From positions 1-64,000 of the forward strand of contig JAFXYB010000022.1 in NCBI GenBank assembly GCA_017541975.1: a stretch of DNA of 64,000 nucleotides, written 5' to 3'. Numbering within the stretch: the first letter of the stretch is position 1; each line of letters starts with the position of its first letter. The position numbers were made by a program, and so were the translations under genes. Source of the stretch: a bacterium (GTDB taxonomy: Bacteria; Bacillota_I; Bacilli_A; Izemoplasmatales; UBA1188). The notes under the pieces are model-generated. The model ran no database searches and was not told where the DNA came from. It saw only the letters and a list, made by a program, of their open reading frames with translations. Positions 54,209-64,000 of this stretch are shown here, piece after piece.

Positions 54209-56806
54209 ATGAAAAGAATTATTGCTGTTTTATTGTTAGTTTTACTTTCTGTTTCTCTATTTGCATGTGGAAAAAAGACAGAAACAACAACTACTCAATC
54301 AAACATTACAACTACAGCACAACAAGCACCTCAACTTGTTGAAGTAACTACCTTAGATCAAGCATATCAAGGTGTTTATCTAAAAGATAGTACTGCACTC
54401 AAAGTTGAAGGCACAACATTATTATATGAGGGAGTACAATACAAGCTTTATAAAGATAGCAACAATAAACTTGTTATTAAAGCAAATGTAGCTGGCGATC
54501 TCAAAGAAGTATCATTCGCTAATAATAGTATAACAGTTGAAGGTTTTGGTCAATTTGCAAAACAAACTGTAGCTACACAAGGTGCCGATGTACAAGGTGT
54601 ATATCAGGCTCAAGGTGGAACTGAAATCGTTGTAAGAAGCGATTCTGTTACTATTGATGGTGAAAAATTCTATCTCTTTAGCGATACTGAAGGAACATAT
54701 ATCCTTACTGATGATGGTAAAGTTCGTTTCAGTGTAAACAAAGAAGGTGAAACTGTAAATGTAACAGTTGGTAATGCAACATATGGTTTCGAATCTGATA
54801 CATTACCAGTTGATATTGATACTAGTGAACTTGTATCAATGATCAAGACATTATTAAATTCATATCAAACTTCATCTATTCCAAGCTTCGCTCATAAGTT
54901 AGAATTAACTACAAAATTAAATACTACAGTACTCACAAATCCTACAAATAAAACTAACTATAAACCTAAAGGTGGTTTCGGTTTCTTAGATGGATTAGAT
55001 CTCAGTGTTACTGCAACTGCAATTCTCAAGAACTTAACACTTTCTGACCCAACTACTGCACTTGGTGAATTCACTGCTGATGCAACTCTATCATTAAATG
55101 GATCCAATACACACAACTACGCTAAAGCTAATATCCAAGATGGAAAGGTTTATTCTTATTCAGGAGAAGATGAGGATAGCTATAGATACTCAGTAAGTGA
55201 TTTCGCATTAAGTGAAGATGCATTAGAAGATTTCGATACAGAAGATCTCCCATTCTTACAAATCTTATCAATGTACACTGGTGTAAGTTTCGATGATATG
55301 GAAGATTCATTTGATCTTGATGATTTATATGAAAAGATTGCTGAATTTGAAGAATTATTCAAAACTGCTGGAATCGGTCTTGATGAACTTGAAAAGATTT
55401 ACAATGATTTCATTACTGCAAATGGTGATCAAATCACAATCGATGTTAACACTGCTAAGATAGTTCTTGCAGTAGGCAAAATCACTACACTCATTGAAAC
55501 AAAAGTTAAACCAGCTTTACAAGTTATCTATGATTCATATAAAGATACTATGTTTAATGAATACAAGAACTTTACTGAATTCCAAACAGAAACACTAAAA
55601 GATCTCACTGAATTCGTTGCAGAAATGACAAAGTTCTCAACTGAACTCACAATTAGAGAATTCCATGTTGAATTCAACAAAGAAACTTTCGTTACTTCAA
55701 TCAGAGTTGATTTTGATCAAAATGGTAAAGAATATGTAGGACCTGAAAAGGAAGAATCTGATGATCAAAACCCAATTTATGCAACATATAAGAACAATGT
55801 TAAAGTAAATCTATCTGTTTCTAAACTTGCTAATGACACTGTTACAAAAGTAAATCCAGATGATTACATCATCGATGCTGACGATGTTAATGCTGTTATT
55901 CAAAAATACTTTGAGAACTACACCCTTCCAACTTTTGGTGCTAATGCAGAATACGATTATTCTGTTAGAAAGAATGAAGAAGATGATAAAGAAGTTAAAG
56001 AAGTATATATAGAAATCAATAAGTTAACAAAAGATGAAGCAAATGCAGTTATCGCCTCATTAAACACATATTTCAATATTTCAGAAGATGAAGCTTATGA
56101 AACATCTATGGATTATATGGTTTTAGGCAGTGAAAACATCACCACAATTAGAGCATACTCTTATGGCTACTATGAAGATTATGAATCTCAAGAAGAGCCA
56201 TCTTATTATGAAATAAATATTTATATCACCGAAAAGCCTAATAATCTTGGCAAGGTTACAACAAATATCCAATCAGGTATAACTGTAACTTACAAATATT
56301 CAATGGGAAACAATATTTATTTAGATGAATATAACACTTTACAAGCAACAGTTAGTTGGGGAAATGCTGAAAAAGCATTAGTTGTAAAAGATAGCAAAAA
56401 TAATTTAATGTATTATTCTACAATTGATGATGATGCAGAAATTAGAGAGGTTTATGTTAGTTGTAAAGCCGGCGAAACTTATAGTTTCTCATTAGTTAAT
56501 GTAGAAGACGTATATGATTATTGTAGCGTAAGCTATTTTGATTCTGGTTTCGAAACAACAACTACACACTATGGACCTGAGTATGTTAAGGCTGGCGATA
56601 CATTCGAAGTAGAACTAACAACTAAGAGTTACGATGGTGAACAAACTCTTCCAACATACGTTATAATTGAAGATTTAGACGTTAGGACAGTAGTTCAACC
56701 TGGACAAAAACTCACAGTTAGAGTTCCAGCTGATTTTGATGAAAACTGGCTACAAATTAGGTTTGTGGATGAATCTAATTTCAATTCTCAATCAGAAGAA
56801 GAATAA
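54209..56806 (+). CDS. Large lipoprotein of unknown function (865 residues)
   Basis: ATG 54209 has an AAAAAGGAGTAAA site and gives lipobox LFAC (Cys-20). A Thr/Gln-rich linker follows, then two small similar beta units (about 48-118 and 120-190, each starting QGVY and holding a G-Y/F-L core). A long helical middle (about 195-590) contains DVNTAKIVLAVGKI. The C-terminal part is beta-rich. No family is recognised beyond a likeness between the small beta units and the one in the giant protein at 8502. It has its own promoter and terminator, so it is a single-gene unit. A surface role is likely from the lipobox. Confidence 0.75.
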   Translation: MKRIIAVLLLVLLSVSLFACGKKTETTTTQSNITTTAQQAPQLVEVTTLDQAYQGVYLKDSTALKVEGTTLLYEGVQYKLYKDSNNKLVIKANVAGDLKEVSFANNSITVEGFGQFAKQTVATQGADVQGVYQAQGGTEIVVRSDSVTIDGEKFYLFSDTEGTYILTDDGKVRFSVNKEGETVNVTVGNATYGFESDTLPVDIDTSELVSMIKTLLNSYQTSSIPSFAHKLELTTKLNTTVLTNPTNKTNYKPKGGFGFLDGLDLSVTATAILKNLTLSDPTTALGEFTADATLSLNGSNTHNYAKANIQDGKVYSYSGEDEDSYRYSVSDFALSEDALEDFDTEDLPFLQILSMYTGVSFDDMEDSFDLDDLYEKIAEFEELFKTAGIGLDELEKIYNDFITANGDQITIDVNTAKIVLAVGKITTLIETKVKPALQVIYDSYKDTMFNEYKNFTEFQTETLKDLTEFVAEMTKFSTELTIREFHVEFNKETFVTSIRVDFDQNGKEYVGPEKEESDDQNPIYATYKNNVKVNLSVSKLANDTVTKVNPDDYIIDADDVNAVIQKYFENYTLPTFGANAEYDYSVRKNEEDDKEVKEVYIEINKLTKDEANAVIASLNTYFNISEDEAYETSMDYMVLGSENITTIRAYSYGYYEDYESQEEPSYYEINIYITEKPNNLGKVTTNIQSGITVTYKYSMGNNIYLDEYNTLQATVSWGNAEKALVVKDSKNNLMYYSTIDDDAEIREVYVSCKAGETYSFSLVNVEDVYDYCSVSYFDSGFETTTTHYGPEYVKAGDTFEVELTTKSYDGEQTLPTYVIIEDLDVRTVVQPGQKLTVRVPADFDENWLQIRFVDESNFNSQSEEE

Positions 56807-56825
56807 TTATTTATTAAATCGAATT

Positions 56826-56852
56826 AGGTAGGGCGAAAGCTCTACCTTTTTT
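56826..56852 (+). terminator. Intrinsic terminator
   Basis: AGGTAGGGC pairs with GCTCTACCT (one G-T pair) around a GAAA tetraloop, then TTTTTT. Confidence 0.85.
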
Positions 56853-56907
56853 AATTGCAATTAAGTGAAATATTTCCTTAAAATATTCCACTTCTTTAAA
56901 ATTAATG

Positions 56908-56913
56908 TATAAT
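56908..56913 (+). promoter_or_regulatory. -10 box before the 1587-residue surface protein gene
   Basis: TATAAT at 56908-56913, with a weak -35 (TTCCAC near 56886). It overlaps the upstream in-frame ATG 56905 and so supports ATG 56935 as the start. Confidence 0.5.
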
Positions 56914-56934
56914 ATAAATATAAGTGAGTATTAT

Positions 56935-59900
56935 ATGAATAGAAAGCATCTACAATTCTTGTCTTTAATAGTTGTACTAGCAATTATGTTTATTGCTCTT
57001 TTTTCATATAATAAATCTTTGGTATTTGTTAAGGCAGAAGAAAGCAGCAATATCCCAGATTTCACAGAAATCACAGAAGGTGACGGTTACACATATGATA
57101 GTGAATCATTTATTCTATATTTACGTGGCATAAACTGGACTGGCGATATAACTCTCCCAACAAATACAGAAGAATCCGTTTTCAGCATTGTTGTTGAAAG
57201 TGGTAAAAACTATATTAATGGTTCAATAATCGCCAATCAGAATCTATCTATTTCCGGTGATGGAAGTCTTGAAATCACAAGTTCAAATACCACCACAATT
57301 CAGGCAAATGGAGAAGTAGAATGCAGTAATGACTATCTTAAGATAGTCAATACATCGACTGATAGTGATGCTAATGCAATAACACTAACTGGTAATGATT
57401 CAAGCTTAAGGTTTTCTTTTGGTCATGTAATTATTTCTTCTACAAATGGAAATGGTATCTATACTACAAACAGTGTGACGGGTAATATTTCATTTAATGG
57501 TGGTTTCATCGAGATTACTGCAGCATCTTATGCAATTAAAAACACCAATTCACTTTCACGTATTATTCTAAGTGAATCAGTAGTAATTCTAAAATCAAAT
57601 ATCACTATCTATAATCCAAATATGGAAATCCAATCAGGTGTAATTGAGATGGATGGAACTTCTAAATTTGCAGCGAGTGGTTCATCAAGTGTATCTAGCG
57701 ATGGAACTTCTGGAGGAGTAGTTGCTGATGACTCTCCAACAATTTCTATGGAAGTTGGTTTTGGCTTCTACATAGTTAGTGGCGAAACAATTACACAAAT
57801 GGAAGATGTAATCGATCAAACAATCTATTTTAGCGATATCGAAAATGATAATATCAAACATGCAATCATCGCAAAAGGAGTATATAGAAATTACAATTCA
57901 TCTGATAGAGAAATCTCATCTATCTATGTATTTGGCACATTAACTACAAGCGAAGAACTTGAAGTTGCACCACAAATAACATATTCATATATTGAAACTT
58001 CCGTTCTTGGTAAAGGCTTTACTCCAAGTGACGGTGCAGTAATAAACGGTAAACTCTTTTTCTCAAATACACTCTTTATTGATCCACCAACTAATCTCAC
58101 AACCGAATTTGATTACGATGGCGAAGCTAAATCAATTGAATTCCCTGAAGACGGAGAATACTTCGTAGTAAACCCTGAGGCAAATACTCTAACTAATCCT
58201 GGTGAATCAACTGTTATAATTGCCTTAGATAATTTTTCAAATGACTTTAGGCCAGTTTGGAGTGATACATATTCAAACGAAAACAGGGAATATATACTCA
58301 AAGTATCAAAAGTAACAGTTGAACCACCAGCTGCACCAAGTGTTAATACATTTACATATGATGGCGAAACTCATAGCCTTGATATTCTTTTGAGCGAGTA
58401 TTATACAATATCTAACAACGAACTAATTAATGCATCAACTGTCGATGTTATAGTGAGTTTATTAGATTCTGATTTTTATATGTGGAGCGATACACTAGAT
58501 AGCGATGATAAATCATTCACTCTAACTGTAAATCCTCTTACAGTCACAAGGCCAACTGTCGTCACTGACCCATTTACTTATGATAGTCAGGAACATAGCC
58601 TAGATATCCCTGAAAGTGAATATTATTATGTTGGTGCATTTAACACAAGATTTATGGCTGGTACAACCGACGTGCCTGTCATATTATACGATACAGAAAA
58701 CTATGTTTGGGATGATGGTACAACTGATGATTTATCATTCCCACTCACAATTAATCCATTCGTAGTCGCAAAACCAAATGTGGATAGTGAATCATTCCCA
58801 TATGATGGCTTAGAACATAGCCTAGATATTCCAGAAAGTGATTATTATCAAGCATACGATAATGTGCTAAGCAATGTTGGCTCAGTTAGTGTAACAATCG
58901 CCCTAAATGATAGAGATAACTATATTTGGGATGATGAAACTAATGATGATATAATCCTAACTTTAACTGTTTATGATGAAACACCATCTCAAGATGGTTA
59001 TATTTCGTATATTATCGATTCATACTTTGACATTGATAATCCAAATCCTGAAACATATTCAGCATCGCAAACATATACATTCCTACCTTTAAGTCACCCA
59101 GGCATAAACTTTATCGGATGGTATGAGGATGATACATACACTAAAGAAGTAGTTGATACAAGTTCGTTCTCGGATTATGTTGTACTCTATGCGAAATTTG
59201 AATATGTATCATATGAAATTGTCTTAGATTATAACGGCATAACCTATAAACAAAAAGAATCAGTCAGTCTCGGCACATTCAGAAGTGATGAAGAGGTAAG
59301 TCTACAACTCAGCGATTATGTTCCTTCATCAATCGACTTTGAATTCAACGGATTTAGAGTTGGCGATAAAACTTATTCATTTAACCTTACAACTGATATT
59401 AACCTTATAAATAATATCGTTCAAGGTGTAGTCACCCTTAAAGCGTCTTATTCAATCGATTATAAAAAAGATGATAGTGAACTATCATCAAGATTAGAAT
59501 TCTTATCTACAAATTTAACTCCACTTCCATATGGAGCTTTTAGTGGTATGTCTTTTACCATAACATCTATGTCCCCTATAAGCGATAACGAAGTTTTGAG
59601 TATAAAAGATTCTATCATCAGTTCATGTTTGAGTACTGATAAATATTATATAGATGATGATGAAATCTTCCTAAAACTTACATCATCATATAATCTATCT
59701 CTTATAAGTGGAGATACTAACGTTCAATCACTCGATAATAACACTCTATTAAAGGTGATTATTCCATTAAACGTAACTGAAGAATATTTCACTAAATACG
59801 CAGTCGTTTCTAATAATGAATTAATCGCTGTCGCTAAAAGATGTGATAAATTCGGTAATGAAGACATAAATGGTAAATACCTTTCATTTACCACTAATAC

Positions 59901-61698
59901 TTTATCATCATTTAATATAGTTGGTGTAAAAGCTTTGATTTATAGGCCTAGGACAGAAGAAATGATGGTATTTGAATATGAAAATGGTCATATGTCAGAA
60001 TCATTAAATTGGTTCATCAAAGAATACAATAATGATTTTTATCAAGCAAAATCTGATTATGACTATAGCGTTGGTAACCACTATCTAATAGTAACTCCAA
60101 AAGCTGGATACTATTTAAGAGGCGATTATAACGATCAAGAAACACTTGATTATACATCTGGTTCTAATGAATCTATCAAGGTTTCCTATAGCATCAAGAA
60201 AAATTATACAGATGAAGAGATGGCGGCTCTTCCAAGACTCACACTAAGCGATTTTAATGTTAGATTCTCATCTATCTCACTTAAACCACAGTATCTTGAT
60301 AAGATAATGCTCATATCCGCTGAAGATGAAGAAGGCAGAACAACCTACATCTATGATAGTGGCCTAAGATACTTAACTGAAGGCACCGCCTACACTTATA
60401 CGATATGTTATTACTATGTGGAAAACGATACTTACATGTCTAGCGATTATTTCTACACAGAAGTATCATTTGTCACAATGACTTTAGATTCATATATCAC
60501 AGAACTTAATAGTGAAACTGATAAATACCCTCAAGAATTTATTGATTTTATCAATAACCTTCCAGAATCTTTCCCTAAGGATGCCTTAGATGATATCATC
60601 TTAGCTTTTGAAAAATTAGATTCATTAAAGGATGCAACCGACACAGAATCTAAATACTATGAAAGAAAGAATGCCTATATTGAGAGTAAAAAAGTAGAAA
60701 TCTTAAACAATGTAAAAGATCTCACATCTTATGATGAAGTTAGATACTACTTATCAGAAGTTAGCTATGATTTAGGTGATATCTTATCAAACATCAATGA
60801 ATCATTAAATGAACTTGATACCAACATTATAAACAATGAGGATATCTCAAAGGATTTAGAAAATAAATATTCTGAATATGTTGATTCTTTAGTAGATCAT
60901 CTCTTTGAATCACTTGATAGTGGTGAACTAACAAACGAAGAACTAAAGAGTAAGACAGAGTTCATAACAAACACATCTAAAACTCTTTCTGATTTAAACA
61001 CCCTTTACAGTAATGAAGTAGAATCAAACGATTCACTTCTTACAAATCTTTATGAAAATAAAGTAAAAGAACTCATGTCAGAAGAATATCGCTTCAACAT
61101 GGATGTCAACCAATTCTCAAAATTCTATGAATATGTTGACTCATCAGTAAAAGGCGTTAAAACTTTAATGAACACCATCAGAAACTGCGATGGTGAAAAC
61201 TCAAGATTTGCCCTAAGCATTAAGACAAGCATCAAGGTAATAGAAGTTACTACCTTCCGTGACTACAACAAGGATGAAATGGATGAACTATTCTATACCC
61301 AAGCTGAAGAAGCACTCTATATTCACGTTCAAGAGATGATGCTTCAATATTTAGATGCTTGGTTTGAAGATATTAAGAATAGTGGAAGATATAGTGCTTC
61401 TAGGCTTGCTCAAATGGAAAAAGAATATATCGCCCAAAGAGATGTTATCTTAAATGACGAAACATTTAGAGAAATATATAATGAGGCAAGAAAGACAATC
61501 GAAGAAATAGATGGTAATAATGCCGATCTCGATACACTATCAACTAAACTGAAAGACTACAATAAACTTTCAATTTTGGCCATTCCTCCAGTAATGTCTT
61601 TTAGACCACTTGATGTAGTTGTCGTAATCTTAAGTGGAATTCTCTTAATCGCATCTATTACTCTTTTAATACTTAAAAGAAAGGGGGTAGTAATCTGA
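56935..61698 (+). CDS. Large surface protein with four MBG-like repeats, C-terminal helical stalk and anchor
   Basis: From ATG 56935 the protein is 1587 residues. A signal peptide ends near VKA-EE (about residue 35). A beta-helix-like domain follows (about 40-260, ISGDGSLEITSSNTTTIQAN), and then four tandem units of about 80 residues (about 385-690), each with a YDGxxHSLDIPES-type start. An InlB repeat (about 700-775, GINFIGWYED) and further beta domains follow, then a long charged helical region (about 1180-1540). A membrane helix (VVVVILSGILLIASITLLIL) and basic tail close the protein. There is no LPXTG. The stop TGA overlaps the next ATG by one base. It is probably a membrane-anchored adhesin (inference). 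Confidence 0.8.
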   Translation: MNRKHLQFLSLIVVLAIMFIALFSYNKSLVFVKAEESSNIPDFTEITEGDGYTYDSESFILYLRGINWTGDITLPTNTEESVFSIVVESGKNYINGSIIANQNLSISGDGSLEITSSNTTTIQANGEVECSNDYLKIVNTSTDSDANAITLTGNDSSLRFSFGHVIISSTNGNGIYTTNSVTGNISFNGGFIEITAASYAIKNTNSLSRIILSESVVILKSNITIYNPNMEIQSGVIEMDGTSKFAASGSSSVSSDGTSGGVVADDSPTISMEVGFGFYIVSGETITQMEDVIDQTIYFSDIENDNIKHAIIAKGVYRNYNSSDREISSIYVFGTLTTSEELEVAPQITYSYIETSVLGKGFTPSDGAVINGKLFFSNTLFIDPPTNLTTEFDYDGEAKSIEFPEDGEYFVVNPEANTLTNPGESTVIIALDNFSNDFRPVWSDTYSNENREYILKVSKVTVEPPAAPSVNTFTYDGETHSLDILLSEYYTISNNELINASTVDVIVSLLDSDFYMWSDTLDSDDKSFTLTVNPLTVTRPTVVTDPFTYDSQEHSLDIPESEYYYVGAFNTRFMAGTTDVPVILYDTENYVWDDGTTDDLSFPLTINPFVVAKPNVDSESFPYDGLEHSLDIPESDYYQAYDNVLSNVGSVSVTIALNDRDNYIWDDETNDDIILTLTVYDETPSQDGYISYIIDSYFDIDNPNPETYSASQTYTFLPLSHPGINFIGWYEDDTYTKEVVDTSSFSDYVVLYAKFEYVSYEIVLDYNGITYKQKESVSLGTFRSDEEVSLQLSDYVPSSIDFEFNGFRVGDKTYSFNLTTDINLINNIVQGVVTLKASYSIDYKKDDSELSSRLEFLSTNLTPLPYGAFSGMSFTITSMSPISDNEVLSIKDSIISSCLSTDKYYIDDDEIFLKLTSSYNLSLISGDTNVQSLDNNTLLKVIIPLNVTEEYFTKYAVVSNNELIAVAKRCDKFGNEDINGKYLSFTTNTLSSFNIVGVKALIYRPRTEEMMVFEYENGHMSESLNWFIKEYNNDFYQAKSDYDYSVGNHYLIVTPKAGYYLRGDYNDQETLDYTSGSNESIKVSYSIKKNYTDEEMAALPRLTLSDFNVRFSSISLKPQYLDKIMLISAEDEEGRTTYIYDSGLRYLTEGTAYTYTICYYYVENDTYMSSDYFYTEVSFVTMTLDSYITELNSETDKYPQEFIDFINNLPESFPKDALDDIILAFEKLDSLKDATDTESKYYERKNAYIESKKVEILNNVKDLTSYDEVRYYLSEVSYDLGDILSNINESLNELDTNIINNEDISKDLENKYSEYVDSLVDHLFESLDSGELTNEELKSKTEFITNTSKTLSDLNTLYSNEVESNDSLLTNLYENKVKELMSEEYRFNMDVNQFSKFYEYVDSSVKGVKTLMNTIRNCDGENSRFALSIKTSIKVIEVTTFRDYNKDEMDELFYTQAEEALYIHVQEMMLQYLDAWFEDIKNSGRYSASRLAQMEKEYIAQRDVILNDETFREIYNEARKTIEEIDGNNADLDTLSTKLKDYNKLSILAIPPVMSFRPLDVVVVILSGILLIASITLLILKRKGVVI

Positions 61699-62882
61699 TG
61701 AAATCACATAAAGACATAGAAGAAAACATTAAAGTATTAGAAACTATTTCTGCATCAGAATTATCAAGCGTAGATGAACTCATATCTGCAAGAGAAGTTG
61801 TTTATACAGATGAGTTAAAAGATGTTTCTGAAACCTTTGATAATGCCAAATTAAAGAATAATTCAGATAAGAAAGTTAATAATGATGTAAGAAATAAACT
61901 ACTTTCCTTTAACCTCTTATCTACTGCAGGATTAATCAGCGCTGCCGGTATCATTATTGCGACAAGCGCAGGATTAATTAACTATCAAATGTCATCGACA
62001 TTTACTGACTTCTATTATGAAGATGGAAAAGTATCCTATTCCTTAGAGTTTAACAATCTAGATGTTTCTAAAGATAATACTCTATCAATCCAAGTCCACG
62101 AAGAAAAAGATGAACTTGTTGAATACAAACTCATCTATGACTATGATACAGTCGTCATCGATAAAAACATTAGATCAATCAAGAAACTGAAGGATTGTGG
62201 CATAGAAGAAGATTTAATAATAGATGAATCACACTCTCTATCCTCATATCTTAGAGATATGAAAGACGGAGAAGCTATCTCCTACACCTACTTTATGAAT
62301 GAAAATGATATAACATATTATGAAAGTACCATTCTCATGAATAAAGGCTTAAAAGGTGAAATAAAAGGCTATTTCACTATCAATATGGATAGGATAGTTG
62401 AAGAGCTCAGTCAAGATGGTGAATTCATGCACTATTATGCAACGCTAAAAGGTAGCACCGGACTATTGGATAGAACCTTCGATAGAATGGCAGTCAAAGT
62501 CACGGCCTTAATTTCCGAGTTTAATAGTTTAAGCGGTGAGTGCCACTGTGTCACAAGAAGTGCAGATGGAACCTATCATCTTAAACTAGATTATAAAGAC
62601 GATTATGGATATTTTAATTTTCAAGATATCTATATGAAAGATATAAACGGTAACGAAAGTGGCCATATAACTGAATCCTCTAATTGGCACGATGAAATGA
62701 AGATTCCTGTATTAAATCTTTCAGGTAGTGCTGAAATCCACATCATCTACATCGATACATCAATAAATAAAAAAGTAGAACTGATATTTAAAGATGGAAG
62801 TAAAGATGTCTTTGTTAGATATGATGATGGAATAGAAGAAATATTTAAGAGTTTTGAAGAAGAATTTGATATAAAAGTATAA
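61698..62882 (+). CDS. Single-pass membrane protein, unknown function
   Basis: This gene encodes 394 residues. An acidic N-terminal cytoplasmic part (about 1-70) is followed by one membrane helix (about 72-95, LLSTAGLISAAGIIIATSAGLI). The outside domain (about 96-394) is beta-rich with repeated FxDGS/G-type hairpins. I do not recognise the family. The ATG at 61698 shares a base with the TGA of the surface protein gene, and an AAAGGGGGTAGT site lies just upstream, so the two are translationally coupled. It may be a partner or regulator of that surface protein (inference). Confidence 0.65.
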   Translation: MKSHKDIEENIKVLETISASELSSVDELISAREVVYTDELKDVSETFDNAKLKNNSDKKVNNDVRNKLLSFNLLSTAGLISAAGIIIATSAGLINYQMSSTFTDFYYEDGKVSYSLEFNNLDVSKDNTLSIQVHEEKDELVEYKLIYDYDTVVIDKNIRSIKKLKDCGIEEDLIIDESHSLSSYLRDMKDGEAISYTYFMNENDITYYESTILMNKGLKGEIKGYFTINMDRIVEELSQDGEFMHYYATLKGSTGLLDRTFDRMAVKVTALISEFNSLSGECHCVTRSADGTYHLKLDYKDDYGYFNFQDIYMKDINGNESGHITESSNWHDEMKIPVLNLSGSAEIHIIYIDTSINKKVELIFKDGSKDVFVRYDDGIEEIFKSFEEEFDIKV

Positions 62883-62893
62883 GGAGAAAGAAA

Positions 62894-63892
62894 ATGAAAC
62901 AAAAGGGAATTATCGGTATCATCATCAGATGTATCTTAGGATTAATTGGTATCGCAATAATGGTACTATTAATTGGTAGAGAACAATTCTTTAGAGATGA
63001 TTCATATTTTTACACATTATTTGATGAAGCATCTAAATTAACTTCAGTTCAGTTATTAGTTAGAAGTGTAATCATCATTCTTATGGTTCTTGGGATCTAT
63101 GTTTTTATAAAATTCATAATGAATATCCTAACCATCAAGAATCAAAAGGCAAGAACACTATGTGATTTAATTATCTCCCTTGCGAACTATGTCTTCGCAA
63201 TTGCGATTATTCTAATCATCTTAAGTGCTTTTGGTGTTGACACATCAACACTTATCGCAAGCGCAGGTATCTTATCACTAGTTATAGGTCTTGGTTGCCA
63301 AACTTTAATTAGTGATATTGTCGCAGGTCTATTCATTGTCTTTGAAGGAGATTTCAAAGTTGGCGATGTGGTTGTTATCAATGGTTGGAGAGGAACTGTT
63401 CAAACTATCGGCATTAGAACAACTAAGATTATAGATGCTGCCGGAAATGTCAGCATAGTAAATAATAGTTCCATCCAAAACATCATCAACAACACTAAAG
63501 AACTATCTGTTGCAATTATAACTTGTGGTATTGACTATAATGAATCAATTGAAAGAGTAGAAAAGATTATTGAAACTAATCTCAACTATTTCAAAGAAAG
63601 AATTCCAGCTATTGTCAATGGTCCATTCTACAAGGGTGTTGAAGAATTAGGTGACAACGCCGTCATAATCAAGATTGTGGCTGAATGTAAAGAAGAAGAT
63701 AAATATCAAGTTCAAAGAGATATGAATAGATGTTTAAAACTCATCTTCGATAAAAATCATGTCAATATTCCATTCCCACAAATCGTTATCAATCAACCAG
63801 TTGAACCAGTTAAAGCTGAACCTGTCAATATGGATGATTTTGTCGATTCTCAAAAAGAAGAATCTAAGAATATTGATGATATCAATCAATAG
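62894..63892 (+). CDS. MscS-family mechanosensitive channel
   Basis: This gene encodes 332 residues. Two to three outer helices (about 8-25, 55-75, 95-118) precede the pore helix LIASAGILSLVIGLGCQTLISDIVAG (about 120-145), which has the small-residue pattern of TM3. The MscS beta domain follows (FEGDFKVGDVVVINGWRGTVQTIGIRTTKI), then the alpha/beta C-terminal cage domain and an acidic tail. The family opens under membrane tension to release solutes. An AAGGAGAAAG site precedes the ATG, 11 bases after the previous stop. The gene shares a likely operon with the surface protein and the 394-residue membrane protein. Confidence 0.92.
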   Translation: MKQKGIIGIIIRCILGLIGIAIMVLLIGREQFFRDDSYFYTLFDEASKLTSVQLLVRSVIIILMVLGIYVFIKFIMNILTIKNQKARTLCDLIISLANYVFAIAIILIILSAFGVDTSTLIASAGILSLVIGLGCQTLISDIVAGLFIVFEGDFKVGDVVVINGWRGTVQTIGIRTTKIIDAAGNVSIVNNSSIQNIINNTKELSVAIITCGIDYNESIERVEKIIETNLNYFKERIPAIVNGPFYKGVEELGDNAVIIKIVAECKEEDKYQVQRDMNRCLKLIFDKNHVNIPFPQIVINQPVEPVKAEPVNMDDFVDSQKEESKNIDDINQ

Positions 63893-63904
63893 GAGGAAGC
63901 GTTT

Positions 63905-64000
63905 ATGATGTATGTATTAGTTGGAGTTATCGCACTTGCACTCTGGGCACTATATTATTTTCTATCTAAACTCACAGATAAATATATCGTTAAAGATAAT
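63905..64000 (+). CDS. Start of a further small-helix membrane protein (cut by window end)
   Basis: A strong TAGGAGGAAG site overlaps the mscS-like stop, and an ATG follows at 63905 (a second ATG at 63908). The 32 codons seen give one membrane helix (YVLVGVIALALWALYYFLS) and then a basic stretch. The rest is outside the window. It is likely part of the same operon as the channel. Confidence 0.55.
   Translation, partial: MMYVLVGVIALALWALYYFLSKLTDKYIVKDN

Overview
The window is AT-rich DNA in which every gene I can support lies on the + strand. It looks like a low-GC Firmicutes/Bacilli genome, probably an uncultured gut member near the Mollicutes (RF39- or Erysipelotrichia-like). That placement is inferred from composition, lysine-rich lipoproteins with short lipoboxes, strong AGGAGG sites and BspA/InlB-type surface proteins. 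TGA is a real stop here (20552-20554, 25392-25394, 48117-48119, 61696-61698), so the mycoplasma code does not apply.

Layout. Positions 1-3.4 kb: the 3' end of a GNAT/YoaP-type acetyltransferase, a decayed RhuM-like fragment joined to the tail of a DUF4143 ATPase gene, a small lipoprotein, a possible structured RNA, and an intact DUF4143 ATPase whose promoter sits between two identical palindromes. Positions 3.5-8.2 kb: housekeeping and stress genes (membrane protein, AlkD-like glycosylase, nitroreductase, TMEM164/YwaF-like protein, single-chain Fe-S L-serine dehydratase, DUF308-like protein). Positions 8.5-40.5 kb: a very large surface-protein region. A 3002-residue BspA/InlB lipoprotein is followed by a tightly packed operon of a 3-TM InlB protein, MoxR ATPase, DUF58 protein, two VWA membrane proteins, a BspA lipoprotein, an InlB lipoprotein split by one in-frame TAA, and a 2446-residue subtilase carrying BspA-type LRRs. 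Positions 40.6-50.1 kb: an InlB lipoprotein and a full oligopeptide ABC importer (oppABCDF), then two small proteins and a lipoprotein gene with a premature stop. Positions 50.2-54.0 kb: a diguanylate cyclase, a PTS EIIC-EAL protein split by a frameshift at a T8 tract, and a GNAT acetyltransferase. Positions 54.1-64 kb: a lipoprotein, a 1587-residue surface protein with four tandem about 80-residue repeats, a membrane protein, an MscS channel and the start of a further gene.

How the genes may work together (inference): a MoxR/DUF58/VWA chaperone-like module is built into an operon for giant adhesin-like lipoproteins and a surface protease, upstream of a peptide importer. This suggests an envelope machine that assembles or maintains surface proteins and feeds on host or dietary protein. 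Three genes carry single-base lesions (TAA at 32211 and 49820, frameshift at 51858-51865); these are either real decay or switching, or assembly errors.
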